Below are positions 17,465-24,700 of a DNA stretch of 59,308 nt, one piece after another (the stretch's first letter is position 1; every line of letters begins with the position of its first letter). A program made the position numbers and the translations under genes. Under the pieces are notes generated by a model. The model searched no databases and had not been told where the DNA came from. It was given only the letters and a program-made list of their open reading frames with translations. The DNA comes from an uncultured bacterium (lineage in GTDB: Bacteria > Bacteroidota > Bacteroidia > Chitinophagales > Chitinophagaceae). The stretch spans positions 1-59,308 of the forward strand of contig CAJBBV010000063.1 in the NCBI GenBank assembly GCA_903951405.1. Direction: 5' to 3'.

Positions 17465-19651
17465 TTAGTACATCTTATTTGAATATGCCTTAATGAATAA
17501 AGCACCTAAATTTTTATGAGGAGGGATATAATTATCAAAGCGCTCCTTTCCAAGTCCAGAAGAAAATTGCTTTTCGAGCTGACTCCACATGGCTACCCAA
17601 TCAACTGGTTCACCCCTTCTCAACGATTCATTAATTAACTTCAAAATTGGCTCGTTAACTAGCTTTGTGCCAACTTCTTTTGATGATACAATATGAGCTT
17701 GCGGGCACACCTCTAGAATTGCATTCAAGTTCTGAAACCCCCCGCAAGATCCTAATACAATGATTTTAGCTGTTGGAGGCATCTGACTAATAGTAGACTT
17801 CAAATGATAACTATGTCCTCGGTGGATTACTACAGTTGGAGACAGGTTCAACTCAGTAAGGTATGCAGATAAGGCTGATTGTGCTTTGGCGTCAGGATCA
17901 TCCGCTTTTGAATTATCAAGAGGAAGATTAGCAAAGATCCAAACTGGCTTTCCTGATAAAGACTTGATTTCAACCCATTGATCCCTCTCAATTATTTTCC
18001 ATTCATTTTTGCCATTAAACATCCCGAGAAAATTATTAAATGACTCTTTCCCATCTTTATCCCCATAGAAAAATACTTGCTGAATAACTCTCTCATTTGA
18101 ATCAGATAGGTCTCCATAATTCATTGTGTACACAGGTGGTATATGATACCGCTCTGAAAGTAGCCCGGTTTTATCATGCTCAGACTTAGTTAATAAATCC
18201 AATATGTCATAGATTAAAAGTCCTCGCTTATTATTATTTTTTGTTTGCAATAAAAGATTTCGTTCAATCTCAGCAATCACCAACTGTTTAGTGAGCGGGT
18301 CATTTATGCTACTATAAGAGTCGGCAACATCAACAGCATCTTCAAGATCAAATGTTTTTTCAAGCCCTCTAACAAACGACTTCATCAATAGGTTGGCAGA
18401 TAGGTCTGGCAAGGTTGATAAAAAATCATTCAACTTATTATAACTAGCTGCCATTTTAATAAATTTCCTAAATCGATCAAATCGAACCTGAAGAAGTAAC
18501 GTATCCCCTGCTCCATGACGAACTTTCGCCATCATCCTATTGTACACCCCAATATAACTTGATGTATATAGTATATCCTCTCCAGTAACGATGATATAAT
18601 AAAGCTCCTCAGCGGTTAACGGCTGAAGTACACGAAATCGAACAGCATCCACTTCATCATGCAATGCATTCACCTCGTTAATATAAAGCTCCTCTGCTTT
18701 TTTAGCTATCATTTCAATGACCTCACGATATAATACTGGCGTATCCTTTCTGCGCAGGGCATCCATGTATTCCATTTCAGTTTTAACCAATAACTGGTAA
18801 TACTTTAGTCCGTCGTCAGCCATTGAGCTGACTTTGTCATATTCAATATTCCCCTTAAGTATCGAATGCATAAATGGAAATATCAATCGCCCAGATTTAT
18901 CATCTGAAAGTCGAACCAATAATTGAACCACCGAATCATTGATTTGCCTCATTTTAATACCCAACGCTGAATTTCGTGCAGAAGCGTAATTATAGAACTG
19001 CTGAGGGTTCGTTCTAGAAGCACATATGATTAGGCTATCCGCATAAGGTTGCCCCAAATATGGATCGATAGTGAACAAGATTTTTTCAGGAAATTTTGCA
19101 GCATATTGCTTGTAAATAAATGCTTTTAGTTCAGTCAACCCATGTGAATCAAAAAAAATGGTATTGGCCCCAAAAAGGATCTCATTAACCTCATATGGAT
19201 AATTCATAGCAATCGACAACATAGAGCCGGATAATTCATCATATAGCATGGCTTCCTTAAAGGCATCATACAATAGAATGCCATAGCTCAAGTCAATCGT
19301 AGCATTATTGATAGCTCCCCTATACTTTTCAAGCCAAATTCTTATGCCTGTTAAATATTTAACTTTGCTTCGATGGTCTAATCCCTCATCCACTTCTATT
19401 ACCTTTTGGAGCTCATCAACCTGCCTGAAATAAATGTCACTTAGCAGTAATCCCAATTCAGCATCTAGGTTCAAGGTCAGAAATTTATTATGTAAGGGCG
19501 ATGGCCCACACAATAGCTCCTGCTGTACATCAATGTCGTCATGCAACTTCAGTCGTTTGATGTCTATAGATACCCTGCCTGTATCCTGCTCAGCCTGAAC
19601 CGAGGATAGTAAAAAGAGTACAAAAATGATAGTAGATAGAGTAAAACGCAT
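17465..19651 (-). CDS. Exported protein with caspase-like C-terminal domain, uncharacterised
   Basis: A 728-residue protein with a signal peptide (MRFTLSTIIFVLFLLSSVQA) and a long, mainly helical middle without a family I can name. The last 200 residues resemble a clan CD (caspase/gingipain/CHAT) fold. A first strand and turn are QVFFYGDKDGKESF. After PVWIFANLP comes VVIHRGHSYH with candidate catalytic His613, then KIIVLGSCGGFQN with candidate nucleophile Cys636, then the strand AHIVSSKEVG. The His-then-Cys order after hydrophobic strands is that of the clan; the His-Cys spacing of 23 is short. It is divergent from the PhoB-like gene and 17 bp ahead of the ABC exporter. Peptidase activity is inference. 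Confidence 0.6.
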   Translation of the reverse strand: MRFTLSTIIFVLFLLSSVQAEQDTGRVSIDIKRLKLHDDIDVQQELLCGPSPLHNKFLTLNLDAELGLLLSDIYFRQVDELQKVIEVDEGLDHRSKVKYLTGIRIWLEKYRGAINNATIDLSYGILLYDAFKEAMLYDELSGSMLSIAMNYPYEVNEILFGANTIFFDSHGLTELKAFIYKQYAAKFPEKILFTIDPYLGQPYADSLIICASRTNPQQFYNYASARNSALGIKMRQINDSVVQLLVRLSDDKSGRLIFPFMHSILKGNIEYDKVSSMADDGLKYYQLLVKTEMEYMDALRRKDTPVLYREVIEMIAKKAEELYINEVNALHDEVDAVRFRVLQPLTAEELYYIIVTGEDILYTSSYIGVYNRMMAKVRHGAGDTLLLQVRFDRFRKFIKMAASYNKLNDFLSTLPDLSANLLMKSFVRGLEKTFDLEDAVDVADSYSSINDPLTKQLVIAEIERNLLLQTKNNNKRGLLIYDILDLLTKSEHDKTGLLSERYHIPPVYTMNYGDLSDSNERVIQQVFFYGDKDGKESFNNFLGMFNGKNEWKIIERDQWVEIKSLSGKPVWIFANLPLDNSKADDPDAKAQSALSAYLTELNLSPTVVIHRGHSYHLKSTISQMPPTAKIIVLGSCGGFQNLNAILEVCPQAHIVSSKEVGTKLVNEPILKLINESLRRGEPVDWVAMWSQLEKQFSSGLGKERFDNYIPPHKNLGALFIKAYSNKMY

Positions 19652-19664
19652 AATCTGGCTTAGG

Positions 19665-19692
19665 CAAAATTAGGATTAAATAAATAACCAAA
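19665..19692 (-). promoter_or_regulatory. Putative promoter of the caspase-like protein gene
   Basis: The minus strand carries TTTG (19692-19689), a 16-base spacer and TAATTTTG (19672-19665), close to the Bacteroidota pattern TTG-N17-23-TAnnTTTG. The -7 box ends 13 bases before the ATG. It is the best two-box match I found in the window. Confidence 0.42.
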
Positions 19693-19807
19693 TAGACAAA
19701 CGCTTGTTTTGAGGTATTCGTACTTTTTCTTACTTAACAATTTAATAATCAAGAATGTATAGCTTATTCAATAACCTAGATTAATTTTACTTTACTAAAT
19801 TGTATCC

Positions 19808-20488
19808 ATGGGATCTGACAGTAAACGAATTTTGATTGCAGATGACGAACAGGATATTCTGGAGATCATGACCTATAATCTCCAACTTCATGGCTATGAA
19901 GTAGCGTGTGCAAAGGATGGAGATGAAGCAATTCAGAAGGCCAAAGACTTCAAACCGGAACTGATTATTCTAGATATCATGATGCCAAAAAAAAATGGCA
20001 TTGAAGTATGTAAAATACTTAGATCTCAGTCAATTTTTAACGATACTATCATCATATTTCTTACAGCCCTAAATGATGAATTGTCTCATGTTAAGGGACT
20101 AGAATTTGGGGCGGATGATTACATAAGCAAACCCATTTCCCCTAAAATACTTGTCTCAAAAGTAAATTCCCTTTTTAGAAGACTCACAAAATCGGATACA
20201 AGTAAAGTAATTGAAATTGGAGACGTAAAAATAGATCCAGATCAATACCTCGTTTACTATAAAGACGAACCAATAAGTTTGGCAAAAAAAGAATTTGAGC
20301 TAATCTCATACCTAGCCTCTAAGCCTGGTCGGGTATTTCTTAGAAATGAAATCCTCAATCAAATTTGGGGTAGTGAAGTGATTGTTGGCGATCGTACCAT
20401 AGACGTCCATGTAAGAAAAATAAGACAAAAGCTAGGCATTGACTGCATTACAACGGTAAAAGGTGTTGGGTACAAATTTGAACTTTAA
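19808..20488 (+). CDS. PhoB/OmpR-family response regulator
   Basis: A 226-residue DNA-binding response regulator. The receiver has the acidic pair in ADDEQD, phosphoacceptor Asp56 (LIILDIMMP) and Lys108 (ISKPI). The C-terminal winged helix ends RTIDVHVRKIRQKLG...VKGVGYKF, the OmpR/PhoB recognition region. It is followed 45 bp later by its kinase gene. A phosphate role is suggested only by resemblance to PhoB and by the kinase architecture; no pst or phoU gene is nearby. Confidence 0.92.
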   Translation: MGSDSKRILIADDEQDILEIMTYNLQLHGYEVACAKDGDEAIQKAKDFKPELIILDIMMPKKNGIEVCKILRSQSIFNDTIIIFLTALNDELSHVKGLEFGADDYISKPISPKILVSKVNSLFRRLTKSDTSKVIEIGDVKIDPDQYLVYYKDEPISLAKKEFELISYLASKPGRVFLRNEILNQIWGSEVIVGDRTIDVHVRKIRQKLGIDCITTVKGVGYKFEL

Positions 20489-20533
20489 TTCGCTTTACCT
20501 TTTTTCGAGCAAAAGCATTTTGTACATTGCAGT

Positions 20534-21586
20534 ATGTTCGAAACTAAAAATTACACCCCAGTTCAGCTTGCATTGCTGAATGCACTTGTTATTTCATCCT
20601 GTGGATTTATAACCACTTTACTTTTTTCAAAAAACATAGTATTCACAATCCTTTTAACGATTCTTTTATTTGGTGTCAGTTTTTTACTAACTAGATTCCT
20701 GGTTAACAAATTTCTAAACAGAAAGATCAAATTAATTTATAAGTTCATTCACCAAACTAAGGCATCTAAAAGAGAAGAATTTTTCAAAAAAACTATCCTC
20801 CCTCAACAAAGTCTTGAAGAAGTTGGCGAAGAGGTATTGCTCTGGGCAGATCAACGCAAGAACGAGATGGAAATGCTCGAAAAAAATGAACTATTTAGAA
20901 AGGAATTTTTACAAAATCTTTCTCACGAATTCAAAACACCTGCGTTTGCTATTCAGGGCTATCTTGAAACATTAATTGCTGGTGCAATTGATGTTCCTGA
21001 AGTAAGCAAGAAATTTCTTGGGAAGGCATTTCAAAATACAGAGCGACTGATACATTTAATATCAGATTTAGACGAAATCACGAAATTAGAAAGTGGTAAA
21101 CAGGAGTTGTTCCTTCAACGCTTTATAATACAAGATTTAATTAATGAAGTGTTTGATTCACTTAGCTTCAAAGCTGAAGCAAAAAGCATAAGATGCTTCA
21201 TTAAGAAAGGCTGCGAACAACCTTTAACCGTTGAAGCGGATAAAGAAAAAATAAGGCAAGTACTTACTAATCTAATTGACAATGCCATCAAATATGGCAA
21301 TTCTGAGGGAAAAATCGAAGCAAGCATCTATCAAACAGATGATAAAAATTCGCTTATCGAATTAAGTGATGACGGAATCGGAATTGAAGAAGAACACCTA
21401 CCAAGGATATTTGAACGATTCTACAGAACAGATTATGGCAGGAGCAGAAATATTGGAGGTACAGGACTTGGATTGGCAATATGTAAGCATATTATAGAAG
21501 CCCATGGACAAATTATTCATGTAAGAAGTAAACCTGCTGTTGGCACCACCTTTGGATTTACCCTAAAAACCAAATTAGACAGCTAA
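20534..21586 (+). CDS. PhoR-like membrane sensor histidine kinase
   Basis: A 350-residue kinase with two adjacent membrane helices (about 13-31 and 35-56) and almost no extracytoplasmic loop, so it is unlikely to sense a periplasmic ligand directly. The H-box FLQNLSHEFKTP carries His131; the ATPase has NLIDNAIKYG, DDGIGIEEEHLPRIFERFYR and GGTGLGLAICK. No PAS domain is evident in the 75-residue linker. It is the partner of the response regulator just upstream. Confidence 0.92.
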   Translation: MFETKNYTPVQLALLNALVISSCGFITTLLFSKNIVFTILLTILLFGVSFLLTRFLVNKFLNRKIKLIYKFIHQTKASKREEFFKKTILPQQSLEEVGEEVLLWADQRKNEMEMLEKNELFRKEFLQNLSHEFKTPAFAIQGYLETLIAGAIDVPEVSKKFLGKAFQNTERLIHLISDLDEITKLESGKQELFLQRFIIQDLINEVFDSLSFKAEAKSIRCFIKKGCEQPLTVEADKEKIRQVLTNLIDNAIKYGNSEGKIEASIYQTDDKNSLIELSDDGIGIEEEHLPRIFERFYRTDYGRSRNIGGTGLGLAICKHIIEAHGQIIHVRSKPAVGTTFGFTLKTKLDS

Positions 21587-21665
21587 CTTATTTTCAATTT
21601 GCTAAGACATCATTTGGAGTATTTTTAATTTAGTGCTAACTTATAAATTGAACTCCTCATATTAC

Positions 21666-22877
21666 ATGGCCTTTACACACTATATAGTTGTTATCTGCTT
21701 ACTATGCAGCCAGCTTATTGAGGCTAGATCCAAAACAACTTTTATAGACGACTCTATTCACATTGAATTCTTAGGAAAATCATATTCACTACCTCCTAGG
21801 GGCCAACTAGAACAATTTACGGGAGATATCAATGAAGCTGAAATTACTAAATATGCAAACCAAATTCATTCAAAAGAATTAGACTACATATGCCAATCTC
21901 TTTTATTAATCCAAAGAAAGGAGAACTTAGACGATTGGTTATACTATCAATTGGTTCGCAGAACAGCACAAGAGTGTATTCACAAAAAGGAAGACTATAT
22001 TGGATATACCATATTGAAATGGTATATCTTAAGTTATACAGGTTTTGAACCACTATTAAGTGTTTCTGAAAATAAATTACTTCTTTATATAAAGAGTGAT
22101 GACATCATATATAATCAACCGCTAAAAAGAATTGAGAATAAACAATATGTATGCCTAAACTACCATGATTACGGATTCAACGTAGATTTTAATTATGAAA
22201 AGTTTATCAATATAACAGGCATACTAATAGAGGGGGCACCGTTTACTTTCTTAGTTAAAACACTTCCAGATTTTGCTGATTCTACTTATAAAACCAAGCA
22301 GTTAATATTTCAATATAAAAAAAAGGCTGATCAAGTAAACATAAAATTAAATACAAATCTAAGTAGCTATTTTACTAATTACCCTGTAACAGAATATAAG
22401 AATCAATTTAATATTCCATTATCAAAGGAAACATACCAATCGCTTATTCCTGCGTTAAAAGAAAAGCTAATTAATTTTGACAAAAACAAAGGAGTGGAAT
22501 ACCTTATGTATTTCACTAGGCATGCTTTTATATTTGAAAGCGACACTGAAATATTTGGAAGAGAAAAGAGGCTTTCTCCAGAAGAAACCCTCTTATATGA
22601 AAAAAGTGACTGTGAAGACAGATCGGCACTTTTCTTTTTACTTGTAAAAGAAATATATGATCTCCCAATGATTGTGTTATCCACACCGCAACACGTTACC
22701 GTTGCCGTAAAACTTGATAAGCCATCCAAACATTCTATACTTTACGAAGGCAAACAATACACGATATGCGAACCAACGCCACAACGTAGGGAATTAAAAG
22801 TAGGCGAAGAAATATCAACCATTAGGAAGCAACATTTTACAGTTGAATTTGCATATGACCCTACAAGAAACAAATAA
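21666..22877 (+). CDS. Exported transglutaminase-like cysteine peptidase-fold protein
   Basis: The track begins at a GTG at 21633, but the ATG at 21666 gives the signal peptide MAFTHYIVVICLLCSQLIEA, so I start there (403 residues). The C-terminal third looks like a transglutaminase/BTLCP core: the Cys in YEKSDCEDRSALFFLLVKE, the His in TPQHVTVAV, and an acidic residue in YTICEPTP at the place of the usual Asp. The first 250 residues are beta-rich and unrecognised. It starts 79 bp after the kinase stop on the same strand, so it may belong to that operon or be a target of it. Confidence 0.58.
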   Translation: MAFTHYIVVICLLCSQLIEARSKTTFIDDSIHIEFLGKSYSLPPRGQLEQFTGDINEAEITKYANQIHSKELDYICQSLLLIQRKENLDDWLYYQLVRRTAQECIHKKEDYIGYTILKWYILSYTGFEPLLSVSENKLLLYIKSDDIIYNQPLKRIENKQYVCLNYHDYGFNVDFNYEKFINITGILIEGAPFTFLVKTLPDFADSTYKTKQLIFQYKKKADQVNIKLNTNLSSYFTNYPVTEYKNQFNIPLSKETYQSLIPALKEKLINFDKNKGVEYLMYFTRHAFIFESDTEIFGREKRLSPEETLLYEKSDCEDRSALFFLLVKEIYDLPMIVLSTPQHVTVAVKLDKPSKHSILYEGKQYTICEPTPQRRELKVGEEISTIRKQHFTVEFAYDPTRNK

Positions 22878-22905
22878 CGTATTTTATAAAATATAGTAAA
22901 AAAGA

Positions 22906-22929
22906 GACCGCCCCAAGAATGGGGCGGTC
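22906..22929 (-). terminator. Rho-independent terminator of the TonB receptor/lipoprotein operon
   Basis: A 9-bp GC-rich stem GACCGCCCC / GGGGCGGTC with a 6-base loop is followed on the minus strand by TCTTTTTTAC. It lies 110 bases past the lipoprotein stop and between convergent genes. There is no T run on the plus strand. Confidence 0.85.
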
Positions 22930-23038
22930 GTTGAACTACTCTCTGATTTAAGTAAAAATCATTGATTTAAATTATTTGAATTGTATTACTAAAATGTTAC
23001 GTCAACATGAATAATTAATATACAATTCTCTACTCAGA

Positions 23039-24667
23039 TTAAAAGCCCCATCTCGCCCAACCACTAGTCCAATCAATTGAACCTATCGCACCTACAAAAG
23101 ATACTTTTTCGAAAAATGCATCAGTAAGCTTTGTAGGAGCAAAATCAGCACCAGATAATAAAATGGACCCACCTCCAGGATTTAAATTAGGAGCAAGATT
23201 ATTAAATGGATCAGTTAAACCTAAAGTAGATAGATCAGATACTTCAACTGTTCCCGTAGCGGCATATGTACTTTTAATCGTGGATAGATCATATACAGCA
23301 AAATTTGGAATAGTATACTTAGCATCAGCACTATAAAAATCTGCGGACGCAAAACTTGGCGTTTGATCATGAATGTAACAATGCTGTAACAAACTTGAAC
23401 CATTCAAGAAATAAGAAATAGTAGAATCTTCCTGAACTCGAAACGCTGCTTTTTTGGCACCGATAATAAGTGAATTAGCCAAGATAAATTGAGAACCTCT
23501 TCTCCAACGCATACCATATCCATAATCAGCAGACATTCCAGCAGCATTATTTGGTCCAATAGCCGAAAAATTAGACATAACAGGTGAAGTAATAGGTGTT
23601 CTTGAATAAGCTAATCCATTGGATGGACTCACATTATCAAATTCAAAGTTATTAGAAATGTCACCTGACGTTCCTTTTGGATCTGTGAATGTTGGATCTT
23701 TGATAGATATAGCAAATTGAATTTTACCACGGTATCCATCATCAAAGTCAAAATCATCATCAGCATTATTATATGCAATAATGTGCTTACAATTAACAGC
23801 TCCACCAAATATTTCGAATGCATCATCGTACCCCCTTGCTACCTGAACATAATCAATCTCCGTTCCACTGCCCACTCCATACAGAGAAAGACCATTCACT
23901 TCATCACCAGGATTCACAGCCTTCCCTGCATATTCAATGCGGACATACCTTAATATTCCAGAATTATCTGCATCATTGTTACCCCCAAAAGATTGGTAGT
24001 TTACATCAAGTCCACCTTCTATTACTTTGTGATTTCCATTAACTTTCCCATTCCCTGCAATAACCAATCCACCAAAATCACCTGGAGCTGGAGATGCGTC
24101 ATTTGAAGTGAATACAATCGGATTAGCCGCTGTACCTTCTGCTATTATTTTTGAACCTGGAGTGATAACTAGCACACCAGCCGAATCTTTATCAGAAACA
24201 ATTTTAGTACCTGCCTCAATTGTTAATATGGAGTTTGTAGTAACATAGACATACCCACGCAATCTATAAACAAAATCTTTTTTCCATGTTGTACTGGCAT
24301 TTATTATACCTCTAACATCAAACTGGGTTCCAGCACCAAAGAATGTAAATCCGGCTTTTTTTGCAGTGCCCCCTGGAGTAGTAACTGCTACATCGCCAGA
24401 AGCTCCGTTAGCAACAGTTGCAGTAATTGAAGTTGCACTTACCACAGTAAATGAAGCTGCAGCTGTTCCACCAAAGCTAACAGATGTAACATTAGTAAAT
24501 TCAGTACCTACAATAGTAATTACATCACCGCTAGCTCCCGATGTAGCAGAGATACTAGTAATAGTAGGTGCGGGAACTACTTCAGGAGGAGTAACTTCTT
24601 CTGTTTTTTTACAAGCAAAGGCACCGAATAGCATCAATGCAATACTAAAAATCCTTAAATTTTTCAT
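23039..24667 (-). CDS. IPT/TIG-domain lipoprotein with beta-helix-like body
   Basis: A 542-residue surface or periplasmic lipoprotein. The lipobox is in LMLFGAFACKK. An IPT/TIG immunoglobulin-like domain follows at about 33-112 (PTITSISATSGASGDVITIVG). The rest is rich in Gly/Asn/Asp strands such as ILTIEAGTKIVSDKD and AEGTAANPIVFTSND, the look of a right-handed parallel beta-helix. No type IX C-terminal signal is seen. It lies 33 bp after the TonB receptor gene, so the two are probably one operon and act together, with the lipoprotein binding or processing the imported molecule. The substrate is unknown. Confidence 0.72.
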   Translation of the reverse strand: MKNLRIFSIALMLFGAFACKKTEEVTPPEVVPAPTITSISATSGASGDVITIVGTEFTNVTSVSFGGTAAASFTVVSATSITATVANGASGDVAVTTPGGTAKKAGFTFFGAGTQFDVRGIINASTTWKKDFVYRLRGYVYVTTNSILTIEAGTKIVSDKDSAGVLVITPGSKIIAEGTAANPIVFTSNDASPAPGDFGGLVIAGNGKVNGNHKVIEGGLDVNYQSFGGNNDADNSGILRYVRIEYAGKAVNPGDEVNGLSLYGVGSGTEIDYVQVARGYDDAFEIFGGAVNCKHIIAYNNADDDFDFDDGYRGKIQFAISIKDPTFTDPKGTSGDISNNFEFDNVSPSNGLAYSRTPITSPVMSNFSAIGPNNAAGMSADYGYGMRWRRGSQFILANSLIIGAKKAAFRVQEDSTISYFLNGSSLLQHCYIHDQTPSFASADFYSADAKYTIPNFAVYDLSTIKSTYAATGTVEVSDLSTLGLTDPFNNLAPNLNPGGGSILLSGADFAPTKLTDAFFEKVSFVGAIGSIDWTSGWARWGF

Positions 24668-24700
24668 TTGACGTTTGTTTTGATTGTTGTTTATATTGAT

